From UBA5158 sp040389045 (GTDB lineage Bacteria; Pseudomonadota; Gammaproteobacteria; DSM-16500): a DNA stretch of 64,000 nucleotides. How positions within the stretch are numbered: position 1 is the first letter of the stretch; every line of letters begins with the position of its first letter. Under the pieces are notes generated by a model that saw only the letters and a list, made by a program, of their open reading frames with translations, had not been told where the DNA came from and searched no databases. This document shows positions 44,468 to 53,476 of the stretch, piece after piece. Location of the stretch: the NCBI GenBank assembly GCA_040389045.1, contig JAZKAT010000007.1:62001-126000 (forward strand). The letters run 5' to 3'. The position numbers were made by a program, and so were the translations under genes.

Positions 44468-45793
44468 GTTGGTTATCATCACCGCAAGTAATGCAGCTTT
44501 AGTTATCTGCTTTAACTTATCGATGGTCTCCACCTCCGTGTTTAACGGTGGCACCCAATAAATGGTGTTGCCTAAAGGACGCAACAGCGCGCCTAGCTGC
44601 ACGGCTTTTTGATAGACTTCAAAGCCTAGACGCCGGTTGGGATCAGTGACGATTAACTCGGCTGCAACTACCGCGCCTATCTGTCGGATGTTAGCCAGCA
44701 CTCCAGTTTCATGCGCAATTTCTCGCATGGCACTTAACATGATTTTTCCCAATACATTAGCTTGTTCACATAAATTAACTTCTTCCACGATATTCAACAC
44801 TTCCAGTACAATACTAGCCCCTAACGCATTGCCGCCATAAGTATGAGAATGAAAAAATGAAGTACCATTGTTATAGTCATCATAAAAACATTGATAAATT
44901 TCATCACTCGTTAATATCGCGCTAAATGGCATCCAGCCAGCAGTTAAACCTTTTCCCAGGCAAATGAAATCGGGTTCTATACCAGCATGCTGGCAAGCCA
45001 GCATCTTCCCGGTACGACCTATTCCTGTCATGATTTCATCCGCAATAAAATGTATATTGTGCTTATAAGTCCAGGCCCGTAAGCGTTGCAGCAAATCCTG
45101 GCTATATATTTTCATATGACCACTGGCCTGCAAAATAGGCTCCAAAATAACCGCAGTTGTAGTTTCTATATGTTGCTCAAGCTGCTTTTCAATTACCTGC
45201 CATTGCTCGGAACAATCTAACCAGAGCGGGTCTTCATTCGATGAAACATAAGGTACCGGGGAAATAAAAAAAGTATCAAAGACGATAGCTTGATAAGGTG
45301 TCTTATAAATACCTACATCGCTAACACTCAACGCGCCTAAGGTTTCACCGTGAAAACCATTTTTCAGGGCGATAAATTTAGTCTTTTTCGTTTCACCCTT
45401 GTTTACCCTGGAATGTAAACTCAACTTCATGGCGATTTCAACTGCCGAAGAACCATCACCCGCATAAAACACTTTATTTAATGAAGTGGTCAAACTGGTG
45501 AGTTTTTCCGATAACAAGGTAATAGTTTCATTAGTTGTGTTAGCTAATATGACATGTTCAAATTTATTTATTTGCGCTAATACGGCTTTTTGCAAACGCG
45601 GATGATTATGACCTAGCGTTTTACACCACCAGCTTGAGTTGGCATCAATAATTTTTTCACCCGTAGCTAATTCTATATAACTGCCTTTGGCACCTGTCAC
45701 TTCCAGCGGTTTAAAAATTTCATAATCTTTCATCTGTCCGCATGGATGCCAGATATGTTTTAAGCCACGTTCTACTAACGATAACTGCGTCAT
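44456..45793 (-). CDS. bioA: Adenosylmethionine-8-amino-7-oxononanoate aminotransferase
   Basis: A 445-residue class III aminotransferase that converts KAPA to DAPA with S-adenosylmethionine as amino donor, the third step of the biotin ring pathway. Typical BioA features: HIWHPCGQMKDYE at the N-terminus, SSWWCKTLGHNHP, GDGSSAVEIAMK, FIADEIMTGIGRTGKM, and the PLP lysine in LGKGLTAGWMPFSA. It diverges from the bioBFHCD operon. A BirA-like operator begins five bases upstream of its ATG, so it should be repressed together with bioB. AAGG stands eleven bases before the start, a weak ribosome site. Confidence 0.96.
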   Translation of the reverse strand: MTQLSLVERGLKHIWHPCGQMKDYEIFKPLEVTGAKGSYIELATGEKIIDANSSWWCKTLGHNHPRLQKAVLAQINKFEHVILANTTNETITLLSEKLTSLTTSLNKVFYAGDGSSAVEIAMKLSLHSRVNKGETKKTKFIALKNGFHGETLGALSVSDVGIYKTPYQAIVFDTFFISPVPYVSSNEDPLWLDCSEQWQVIEKQLEQHIETTTAVILEPILQASGHMKIYSQDLLQRLRAWTYKHNIHFIADEIMTGIGRTGKMLACQHAGIEPDFICLGKGLTAGWMPFSAILTSDEIYQCFYDDYNNGTSFFHSHTYGGNALGASIVLEVLNIVEEVNLCEQANVLGKIMLSAMREIAHETGVLANIRQIGAVVAAELIVTDPNRRLGFEVYQKAVQLGALLRPLGNTIYWVPPLNTEVETIDKLKQITKAALLAVMITNLAS

Positions 45794-45797
45794 TGTT

Positions 45798-45829
45798 TAG
45801 TAAACCTTAATTATTTTACTGGTTGACTG
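45798..45829. promoter_or_regulatory. BirA operator (bioA-bioB)
   Basis: TAGTAAACC (45798-45806) and GGTTGACTG (45821-45829) are inverted half-sites, matching at seven of nine positions, with a 14-base spacer. The known BirA consensus is TTGTAAACC, 14-16 bases, GGTTTACAA. The site lies in the divergent bioA-bioB gap, and its right half overlaps the bioB -35 box, so biotin-dependent repression of both directions is likely. Confidence 0.85.
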
Positions 45830-45851
45830 TTGCGGAAGGCTATCATATAGT
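45823..45851 (+). promoter_or_regulatory. Sigma70 promoter of the bioBFHCD operon
   Basis: TTGACT (45823-45828), a 17-base spacer and TATAGT (45846-45851) form a strong promoter 36 bases before bioB. The -35 box lies within the right BirA half-site. Confidence 0.8.
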
Positions 45852-45887
45852 GCGCGCAAGATGCAACGCCAGAATGAGGAAGAATAA

Positions 45888-46844
45888 ATGTCGTCAACTT
45901 TATGGAGTAAAGCAGATGTTAAAAAATTATTCGAACATCCTTTATTAGAATTAATATTTCAAGCGCAGACCGTTCATAGACTGAATTTTAATGCAAATGA
46001 AATTGAACTTTGCACATTACTCAATATCAAAACTGGCGCTTGTCCAGAAAACTGCGCGTATTGCCCACAGAGCGCGCATTATGCAACTGGCGTAAAAAAA
46101 GAAAAATTATTAGATACCAATGTCATTGTAGAAAAAGCTTTGTTAGCAAAATCATCTGGCGCTACGCGTTTTTGCATGGGCGCGGCCTGGCGTAATCCGC
46201 CGGCAAAAGATTTTCCAAAAATACTGGAAATTATTAAAGCGGTAAAAGCGTGCGGCCTGGAAACTTGTCTGACGGTAGGCATGTTAACGCAAGAACAAGC
46301 CCTGGCGTTAAAAGCAGCTAGTCTGGATTATTACAATCATAATTTAGATACTTCACCGGATTACTACCATAACATCATCACTTCACATACTTACCAAGAT
46401 CGCTTAAATACACTGGAATTTGTGCGTCTTGCCGGAATTCATGTGTGCTGCGGCGGCATTCTTGGCCTGGGAGAAACCGTAGAAGACCGCATGGAATTGC
46501 TTTTGCAATTAGCTAATTTAGTCAGTCCTCCTAAAAGCGTGCCGCTTAACCGCCTGATAGCAATTAAGGGTACTCCACTGGAACACCAGCGTGAATTAGA
46601 TAGTTTTGATTTCATTCGTACCGTTGCGGTAGCAAGAATTATGATGCCACGCGCCATGGTGAGATTAAGCGCTGGCCGCACGGAAATGTCCGAGGAAATG
46701 CAAGCCATGTGTTTTATGGCGGGCGCCAATTCTATTCATTTTGGCGAAAAACTTTTAATTACCAAAAATCCAGACCAGGAAAAAGATCTCACTATGTTGC
46801 GAAAACTGGGTCTCACTGAAAAAATTGTCGGACAGCACGCATGA
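45888..46844 (+). CDS. bioB: Biotin synthase
   Basis: A 318-residue radical-SAM enzyme that inserts sulfur into dethiobiotin to make biotin, the last step. The radical-SAM cluster motif is GACPENCAYCPQ with C52, C56 and C59. Further family signatures are YNHNLDTSPDYY and GGILGLGET. GAGGAAGAA precedes the ATG. It is the first gene of the operon, with a 4-base ATGA overlap into bioF. Length is usual. Confidence 0.97.
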   Translation: MSSTLWSKADVKKLFEHPLLELIFQAQTVHRLNFNANEIELCTLLNIKTGACPENCAYCPQSAHYATGVKKEKLLDTNVIVEKALLAKSSGATRFCMGAAWRNPPAKDFPKILEIIKAVKACGLETCLTVGMLTQEQALALKAASLDYYNHNLDTSPDYYHNIITSHTYQDRLNTLEFVRLAGIHVCCGGILGLGETVEDRMELLLQLANLVSPPKSVPLNRLIAIKGTPLEHQRELDSFDFIRTVAVARIMMPRAMVRLSAGRTEMSEEMQAMCFMAGANSIHFGEKLLITKNPDQEKDLTMLRKLGLTEKIVGQHA

Positions 46845-47980
46845 TGTTAACTCAGGCCAAAGATTTAATCAGAAACCGCTATATCATTAACAACAGAAAT
46901 GATAATACGATCACGATTGGCGATAAATCACTGATTAATTTTAGCAGTAATGATTATTTGGGTATTGCCGAACATCCAGTAGTTAAACAAGCGTTTATCA
47001 ACGGCATACAACAATATGGCAACGGCAGTAGTTCATCAGCGTTAGTGAGTGGATTTTATCATTCACATCGTATGCTGGAAGATGCGTTTGCAGAATTTCT
47101 CAATCGTGACCGCGCCATCTTATTTAACTCAGGCTATCTAGCCAATATTGGTGTCATCACTGCTTTAGCTAATCGCAGCGGAAAAATATTCGTCGACAAA
47201 CTTTGTCATACTTCCACACTTGATGGCATACGATTATCAAGGGCCAAGTTTGTACGCTATGCTCATAACGATGTAAATCATCTTGCAACTTTATTAAGCC
47301 AATCGTCAAATAATAGTCTTGTAATCACCGAAAGTATTTTTAGCATGGAAGGCAAGATCAGTCCTATTAACCAAATCGTAACAACCACGCAAGCTCACCC
47401 AATTAAATTAATGGTGGACGACGCCCATGCGGCTGGCGTATTAGGCAAGAATGGCAGAGGAATATGTGAATATTATAATCTTTCGCAACAGGATGTACCC
47501 TGTTTAATAGTCCCATTAAGCAAAGCATTCGCGAGCATGGGTTCGATTGTATCTGGCAGTCAGGATTTAATTGAATGTTTAATCCAATTTTCAAAAACGT
47601 ATTGCTATACTACTGCACTACCACCCGCCATCGCCAACGCTACTTTGGCGGCATTAAAAATTGTTGAAACCGAAAACTGGCGTCGCGCCAAACTACAAGA
47701 ATTAATTAAATTTTTTATCGTTCAAGCCAAGCAGCGTAATTTAGCTTTACTATCAGAAGATTTAACGCCGATTAAACCCATTTTAATCGGCGACAATGAT
47801 TGCGCTTTGCAAATTAAAGAAGCCTTAATGCAAAAAGGATTTTTTGTATCCTGCATCAGGCCACCAACGGTTCCCCAAGACACTGCGCGTATTCGCGTAG
47901 CACTCAATTGTCTGCACCATGAAAAAGATATTATTGATTTATTAGATTTGATGGCTTTTTTCCATGACAAATTCAGTTAA
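46841..47980 (+). CDS. bioF: 8-amino-7-oxononanoate synthase
   Basis: A 379-residue PLP enzyme joining pimeloyl-ACP (or -CoA) and alanine to give KAPA. Motifs: FSSNDYLG, GNGSSSSALVSGFYHSH, VDDAHAAGVLGKNGRG, and the PLP lysine in VPLSKAFASMGS. The start overlaps the bioB stop (ATGA); a second ATG follows directly at 46844. Its 3' end overlaps bioH by 17 bases, indicating tight coupling. Confidence 0.96.
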   Translation: MMLTQAKDLIRNRYIINNRNDNTITIGDKSLINFSSNDYLGIAEHPVVKQAFINGIQQYGNGSSSSALVSGFYHSHRMLEDAFAEFLNRDRAILFNSGYLANIGVITALANRSGKIFVDKLCHTSTLDGIRLSRAKFVRYAHNDVNHLATLLSQSSNNSLVITESIFSMEGKISPINQIVTTTQAHPIKLMVDDAHAAGVLGKNGRGICEYYNLSQQDVPCLIVPLSKAFASMGSIVSGSQDLIECLIQFSKTYCYTTALPPAIANATLAALKIVETENWRRAKLQELIKFFIVQAKQRNLALLSEDLTPIKPILIGDNDCALQIKEALMQKGFFVSCIRPPTVPQDTARIRVALNCLHHEKDIIDLLDLMAFFHDKFS

Positions 47981-48659
47981 AAAATCACTAATATTTTTAC
48001 CTGGCTGGGGCTTTAAATCCTCAATCTGGGATGCTACGGCAAATTTATTCACTGACTATGACGTTAAAACAATTGATTTACCCATTCTGAATGAAAACCA
48101 TGATCTTAACCAAGTAATAAATAGTTTAAATAAAGCTATCCCAGAAAATTCTATCCTTATCGCCTGGTCATTAAGCGGATTAATCGCCATTTATTTTTGC
48201 TATTATTTGCCGCACAAATGCGCCAAGTTAATTTTAGTGAGCAGCCTCCCCAAATTTATTGCTGCTTCTGATTGGTTTGGTATTCCGCTAAAAATCGCTG
48301 AACGTTTTCAACAACTAGCAAAAACCAATCTTGAAAGTCTGTTAACCCGATTTATGAGTTTGATTCAATATCCTGGTTCTTTACATATTCTCAGTGCCCA
48401 TGAAAATAATTTTATGCTGATAAATTATCTTCATTTTATGGTTAACACAGATTATTGCGAACTTTTTATTAACCTCAACATGCCTGTATATTGCTTAATT
48501 GGCGCTAACGACCCCATTATACCGCACAATGCTATTACCCAATTATCAGCACTTAACAACAACATAAGTGTCAACATCATCTCTAACGCCGGCCACTTAC
48601 CATTCCTGACCCATCAAGAAGTATTTACTCAATTATTAACAGGCATTTTGCATGAATAG
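47964..48659 (+). CDS. bioH: Pimeloyl-ACP methyl ester esterase
   Basis: A 231-residue alpha/beta hydrolase that releases pimeloyl-ACP from its methyl ester, ending the BioC/BioH bypass through fatty-acid synthesis. It has LPGWGFKSSIW near the N-terminus, the nucleophile elbow in AWSLSGL (Ser in WSxSG), the acid in GANDPIIP and the His in AGHLPFLTH. It is slightly shorter than E. coli BioH. It lies between bioF and bioC, overlapping both, which supports this assignment over a generic hydrolase. Confidence 0.92.
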   Translation: MTNSVKKSLIFLPGWGFKSSIWDATANLFTDYDVKTIDLPILNENHDLNQVINSLNKAIPENSILIAWSLSGLIAIYFCYYLPHKCAKLILVSSLPKFIAASDWFGIPLKIAERFQQLAKTNLESLLTRFMSLIQYPGSLHILSAHENNFMLINYLHFMVNTDYCELFINLNMPVYCLIGANDPIIPHNAITQLSALNNNISVNIISNAGHLPFLTHQEVFTQLLTGILHE

Positions 48660-49401
48660 CACCGAAAATTTTCATAAAAATAAAATCCGCCGCTGCTTCA
48701 ATCGGGCAGCCTTAACCTATGATCAGCGCAGTTACCCACAACAAATGATTGGCGACAACTTGATTAATTTACTTGGCAAACATATATCCGCCAGTGAATT
48801 GATTATTGATTTAGGTTGCGGCAGCGGCTTAGTGACCGAATTACTAGCCAGAAGATTAAGTTATAAAAATTTTTACGCCATTGATATTTCCGATCAATTA
48901 ATTGCTCAAGCTGACAGTCGGTTACACGCACGCGACATTCAAACTTTTCATAAGGATTTTGAAAATTTTAATTTCAAAAATAGGTTATTTAATTTAGTTT
49001 TTTCCAACATGTCTTTGCATTGGAGCCGAAACCTGCAAAAAAATTTATTAACCATCAATAATAATATGGCCAGCAATGGCATAATCGCTTTCACTATCCC
49101 GCTGGATGGGACTTTTACTGAATTAGCCTGCGCATCACGCAATAATTTCCACCGTTACCAAGACATACTAAATCATCTTGCTGATGCTGGCTTTGAACCC
49201 CTAAGCTGTTTTCATGAATCATTGACCTTTATATATAGTTCCTGGATAACAGCATTAAAATCCATTAAAGCCACCGGCGCCAACTATGTATTTAATAGAG
49301 AAAAAAAATCTCTGACCGGCAGCCTATCTTTATCCAACAAACCTAACCTTTCCTACCATATCGGATATTTCATTGGGAGAAAAATATATAATGTCACTTA
49401 A
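48652..49401 (+). CDS. bioC: Malonyl-ACP O-methyltransferase
   Basis: A 249-residue class I methyltransferase that methylates malonyl-ACP so that it can enter fatty-acid elongation toward pimelate. The N-terminal region (FNRAALTYDQRSYPQQMIGD) is typical of BioC. The SAM motif is IIDLGCGSGLVTELLA, with SNMSLHWSRNLQ as the motif post region. It overlaps bioH by 8 bases and bioD by 11. Confidence 0.94.
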   Translation: MNSTENFHKNKIRRCFNRAALTYDQRSYPQQMIGDNLINLLGKHISASELIIDLGCGSGLVTELLARRLSYKNFYAIDISDQLIAQADSRLHARDIQTFHKDFENFNFKNRLFNLVFSNMSLHWSRNLQKNLLTINNNMASNGIIAFTIPLDGTFTELACASRNNFHRYQDILNHLADAGFEPLSCFHESLTFIYSSWITALKSIKATGANYVFNREKKSLTGSLSLSNKPNLSYHIGYFIGRKIYNVT

Positions 49402-50077
49402 ATTATTTATTACCGGAACGGATACCGGCATAGGTAAAACCTATATCAGTATTGGTTTATTAAATGCTTTCCAACAACTAGGCTATTCCACTATTGGGTT
49501 TAAACCCATTGCCGCCGGTGCTGTTAAAAAAAATAATATCTTATGCAATCAAGATGCTATTGATTTAAATACCGCGTCAAGCATTAAACTGGATTATCAC
49601 CATACCAACCCTATCGTCTTCGAACCTTTTATTTCCCCCAATATCGCAGCCACTCAAGCCGGGGTAAAACTTTCATTAAATGAATTAATTTCAAAATCCC
49701 AACACACGATAAACTACCCCTGCGATATTCTATTAACCGAAGGTGCTGGCGGCTGGTTACAACCGTTAAATGAGAGTGAAGCGCTAATGGATTTTGTCAG
49801 TTATCATCAAATGAAAATTATCCTGGTAGTTGGCATTCGTCTGGGTTGCATCAACCATGCATTACTGACTTATCAATCTATCAAACAAACTCATTTACCT
49901 ATAGTAGGCTGGCTGGCGAATTGTTTTGAAATTAACGAATTGGAACCCGCTGGCGTGATTAACACCTTGCAGCAATGGCTTGAAGTTCCTTACCTCGGAA
50001 TGGTGCCACACCAGAAAAAACCTGAAGAATACCTGCAAATGAACCAGCTACTTCATCAATGTAGTATCACCGGATGA
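49391..50077 (+). CDS. bioD: Dethiobiotin synthetase
   Basis: A 228-residue P-loop ligase that carboxylates DAPA to dethiobiotin with ATP and CO2. The N-terminal GTDTGIGKTY is the family P-loop, and TEGAGGWLQPLN and KPIAAGA are further signatures. ATG 49391 is chosen because GGGAGA lies upstream; the in-frame TTG at 49373 would put the ribosome site inside the gene. It overlaps bioC by 11 bases and the convergent birA by 30. Confidence 0.95.
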   Translation: MSLKLFITGTDTGIGKTYISIGLLNAFQQLGYSTIGFKPIAAGAVKKNNILCNQDAIDLNTASSIKLDYHHTNPIVFEPFISPNIAATQAGVKLSLNELISKSQHTINYPCDILLTEGAGGWLQPLNESEALMDFVSYHQMKIILVVGIRLGCINHALLTYQSIKQTHLPIVGWLANCFEINELEPAGVINTLQQWLEVPYLGMVPHQKKPEEYLQMNQLLHQCSITG

Positions 50078-51019
50078 AAATGTCTGCAACACACCATCAC
50101 TAGCCTGCAGAATTAAATTCCCCAGCGTATCAATGCCCTTGGCTTTGCCATAGATTTTTTTGCTAGCGTTTTTCAAAGAAATTTCTTTATTCATCAAACA
50201 ATCCGCATCATTCCACTCATCAACAAAAGCAGTTAGGCCATGTTTTTCAAAACGCGCAAGATAAGTTAACAAGTTATCAATCAATAAAACACAAACTTCA
50301 TTTCTATCAATATAGGTGGCGGTTATTTTTCTTAATGAAGTCCAATCCTGCAAAATAAAACTCTCTTCATCATGCATCATATTAACGTTAAGCCCCACAC
50401 CAATAATAGCGTGGCAAACCCCATGTGATTCAGCCTGTATTTCAATCAGCGTCCCTGACAATTTTTTGTTGTCATACATAATATCATTTGGCCATTTGAC
50501 TGCGAGTGACTTAGGTAAACCATAAGTTGCCAGAGTTTTGGCAATGGCAAGACTGACTACCAAACTTAAGCCCGCAAGTTGACTGACATCTCGTTGAAAA
50601 CTGTACTGACAAGACAAATAAATATTTTGCCCAAAAGGGGAATGCCACTGCCGGTGCAGCCGCCCTTTACCTCGGGTTTGTTGCTCCGCCAGACAAATTT
50701 TTATATTGTGACCGTTGAGCGTAGTGCGTAGATAATCGTTAGTTGAATCTATCGTTTCAAATACTTCAATATTAATTTTTTTAGCAGCGACACCTTGCTT
50801 AATTATTTTTGGGTCCAGCAAAATCAACGGTTCTAATAAAGCATAGCCTTTACCTTTAATGGAATCGACTTTTATCTCATAAGCCTGAAGTTTTTTAATG
50901 GTTTTCCAAACCGCGCTGCGCGTAATTTTTAATTTATCTCCGATAGTCGTACCATCGTGATAATGACCATCATTTAAGATAGCGACAAGATTGGTAAATC
51001 CGGCGGTTAATTTTTTCAT
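50048..51019 (-). CDS. birA: Biotin operon repressor and biotin-protein ligase
   Basis: A protein of about 323 residues with an N-terminal winged helix (residues 5-60: TTIGDKLKITRSAVWKTIKK), so it can bind DNA, and a catalytic biotin ligase domain: STNDYL, the adenylate loop RGKGRLHRQWHSP (GRGRRGR-like), VKWPNDIMYDNKKLSG, and a C-terminal SH3-like domain. It biotinylates acetyl-CoA carboxylase and represses bio genes as a biotinoyl-AMP dimer. ATG 51019 is preferred to the GTG at 51034 by similarity; neither has a good ribosome site. It is convergent with bioD, whose control it should exert at 45798-45829. Confidence 0.95.
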   Translation of the reverse strand: MKKLTAGFTNLVAILNDGHYHDGTTIGDKLKITRSAVWKTIKKLQAYEIKVDSIKGKGYALLEPLILLDPKIIKQGVAAKKINIEVFETIDSTNDYLRTTLNGHNIKICLAEQQTRGKGRLHRQWHSPFGQNIYLSCQYSFQRDVSQLAGLSLVVSLAIAKTLATYGLPKSLAVKWPNDIMYDNKKLSGTLIEIQAESHGVCHAIIGVGLNVNMMHDEESFILQDWTSLRKITATYIDRNEVCVLLIDNLLTYLARFEKHGLTAFVDEWNDADCLMNKEISLKNASKKIYGKAKGIDTLGNLILQASDGVLQTFSSGDTTLMK

Positions 51020-51179
51020 GAAGGGTTCACACACATTATTGTTGCGCTAGACTAACATTTACTTAAACAATAATTCAATATAAGCTTCCAAATTAAATAG
51101 GATTTATCCACAATACGTCCTCAATCTATAAAGAAATATGCATATTTTAAAAAAACTACCAATATCAAAGACTTAAACC

Positions 51180-51938
51180 ATGCTATCAGCCGACCTAAGA
51201 AAATTACCCATCACACCCGCCGAAACTTTACAAAGTAGACGCACCCGTATGTATGGTGATGTAATACTTTTTCCACTGGAAGAAAACACTAGCAGCTCAA
51301 CTGCCGTTTCCACCATAAAACAAGCCCAGCAAGTTATTTATCAATTAATAGAAAACGATCTTAATATAGTCGGCAAAACCTGGGACAGTGCAACATCGCG
51401 TCATCAACAAAAATTTTTTAAGCGCCATAAAAAACTTCACCTCTCTTTTTTAAGCACTATTCCACCTTCCACGTTAGCCGATTTTGCCGAACAAAAAGCT
51501 TCTCATACCAACGAGCAAATCCAGCAAACCAACGAAGAATTAACTAATTTAATAAACCAGCCTGACGAAATGCGCGGCATAGTCAAGGAATGCAAACTGA
51601 ACCCTGACGGTCACATTGTAGTACGCGTTGAAATACTAACTGCTAACGGAATGCTAAGTTGCAAAGAAAAAATATCAAAAATTTTTGGTGCCACTTATAA
51701 CCGCTACCATGACCCAGAAAAACAAAAAACCCTGGCCACCGTCATCGCCGTAGTCGACCATGAAAAACTTTCTAACTACGCAAAAGAACACTTAACAACT
51801 ATTCTCAACCAATTAACTACCGCTTTAAAAGAAATAGGGCCAATACCATTACAAGCTATCGAATGGATAGAATATAACAAACGCACCATTTCCCCCCACA
51901 GCCACCTCGCCGAACCGCGCAAATTCATTAGAGTTTAG
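51180..51938 (+). CDS. Hypothetical protein
   Basis: A 252-residue soluble protein that I do not recognise. It has a basic N-terminus, a helical middle (DFAEQKASHTNEQIQQTNEE) and a beta-containing stretch (NPDGHIVVRVEILTANGMLS). No catalytic motif, signal peptide or membrane helix. Threonine and glutamine content is high. The C-terminus is HLAEPRKFIRV. It is followed after 86 bases by the late-domain-motif protein gene, possibly in one transcript. Its ribosome site is weak. Confidence 0.65.
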   Translation: MLSADLRKLPITPAETLQSRRTRMYGDVILFPLEENTSSSTAVSTIKQAQQVIYQLIENDLNIVGKTWDSATSRHQQKFFKRHKKLHLSFLSTIPPSTLADFAEQKASHTNEQIQQTNEELTNLINQPDEMRGIVKECKLNPDGHIVVRVEILTANGMLSCKEKISKIFGATYNRYHDPEKQKTLATVIAVVDHEKLSNYAKEHLTTILNQLTTALKEIGPIPLQAIEWIEYNKRTISPHSHLAEPRKFIRV

Positions 51939-52024
51939 CCTGTCTTAATACTCCCTTAATCTAAATTAATATTTTCTTAAGTTAGGGCAGTTACAATAAA
52001 CCAACTTTAAAGGGGAAATATTTT

Positions 52025-53368
52025 ATGTTTTCAGACCGGCCACCCACATACTCAGAAAGCGAGTTACAAGCCAGAGCAGAAGCGGCTGAAGCGATGCGTG
52101 CCACCTATAAAATAGAACCCTCTGCTCCTCCACAAGAAGTTGAAGCAGGCAATGATGCACCACCGCCTTATGATCAAGTTTATGTAGAACAACATCAGCT
52201 ATTTTCCCAGTATCTAAATGCACCTAGCGCCCCACCACCATCACCTGAAGTCTTACAAGGCTGGTATGAGAGTGATTTAGAAACATCAGAACGCATAACC
52301 TTACAAACGCAATATCAGAATATTTTACTGGATGAACATAAATACAATGAAATTTACCACCGTATGCGCAGTGAAGAATTGAAAAAACGTTTCGCTACCC
52401 AACGTCAATTTTGCTTGGACCATCCTCTCTATCCTATGACCACCCTGGATGATTTTTTATTAATGCAATACATGGTCCGTGATTTAGATGTATTAATCCG
52501 ATTACAGTGGCGTTTAAATTTATATATCCTGGAAACTGTGGTTCGCACTGCAAGTTACGTATTGCCAGGCCTGATGAACATCGCCAGCTCCAGTCTACAA
52601 GCAGGCAGTGCGATAGGACAAAGTCTTAACCACGGCGCAAGCCATGGCAGCGGCGGTAATGGCCATAAAGCCCTATTAGCCATCGCTGCAATTGCCATCC
52701 TATTCTCCGCGGCCGCAGCCGCTGTTGCCAGCACCTATTACGCTGTTACCAAAACCGCATCTTCATTAAATAGCATCAGTAAAGGTGAAAAACTCGTAGC
52801 AAGCTTTCTCCGTATAACTGCTATGGTTAGCAGCGCGGTTGCCGGTACTTTTGGCGGCATTATGGCAGGCGCGGCTTTAGGTTCTCTGATTCCTGGTTTT
52901 GGCACACTGGCTGGCGCAATTGTTGGTGGCATTATCGGTGCCACCCTATTGAGTGGTGTGGGCGTATTCATTACCAAACACGCGCTACGATTGACATCCT
53001 GGTTATGGAACCATAATGACAATACCAGCCCGACTAATCCCAACAAATACCGTTTGAACAACCAGCAGCAACAGCGCTTTGCAATGCTAGGGCCTGTTGA
53101 CACACAACGCATTCACTTAATGCTGCATAAAATAAAAATTAATAAACCCGAAAAACCACTTTTTATCAGCAACCCGGCTAACCAGGAATTAAATTGCGAT
53201 TACAACGAATTGTTACAAGCGGTTAAAACCCATCGCTTCGTTGCCACAGAGGGATTTTATTTTGCTAAAAAGAATTTATTTACCTGGAATAATACTTACC
53301 GTAACTGGACGGTCCTGCCTTTAGATAACAATAGAGTTCCCCGTCCACCAGCCTATCAACGCCGCTAA
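52025..53368 (+). CDS. Membrane protein with PPxY and PSAP late-domain motifs
   Basis: A 447-residue protein with an unusual N-terminus: PPTY (6-9), PSAP (32-35), PPPY (46-49) and a second PSAP (67-70) within 70 residues, and a third PPxY (PPAY, 441-444) just before the final QRR. In eukaryotes PPxY binds NEDD4-family WW domains and P(S/T)AP binds TSG101 of ESCRT-I. Viruses and LITAF-type proteins use them together. The middle holds one or two hydrophobic helices (LLAIAAIAILFSAAAAAVAS) and a glycine-zipper segment (GGIMAGAALGSLIPGFGTLA). There is no signal peptide. GGGG lies eight to nine bases upstream of the ATG. The motifs are seen; ESCRT or NEDD4 binding by a secreted protein is inferred. 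Confidence 0.8.
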   Translation: MFSDRPPTYSESELQARAEAAEAMRATYKIEPSAPPQEVEAGNDAPPPYDQVYVEQHQLFSQYLNAPSAPPPSPEVLQGWYESDLETSERITLQTQYQNILLDEHKYNEIYHRMRSEELKKRFATQRQFCLDHPLYPMTTLDDFLLMQYMVRDLDVLIRLQWRLNLYILETVVRTASYVLPGLMNIASSSLQAGSAIGQSLNHGASHGSGGNGHKALLAIAAIAILFSAAAAAVASTYYAVTKTASSLNSISKGEKLVASFLRITAMVSSAVAGTFGGIMAGAALGSLIPGFGTLAGAIVGGIIGATLLSGVGVFITKHALRLTSWLWNHNDNTSPTNPNKYRLNNQQQQRFAMLGPVDTQRIHLMLHKIKINKPEKPLFISNPANQELNCDYNELLQAVKTHRFVATEGFYFAKKNLFTWNNTYRNWTVLPLDNNRVPRPPAYQRR

Positions 53369-53476
53369 GTTCTTATGCTATGATAATACTATTGGCTTGC
53401 AGCACTTAGTCATTTGATCAAATAAAATAGTTTTTATCTTCTTGAGCATTAAAAACCAGCATAGCGGGGGTTGAAA

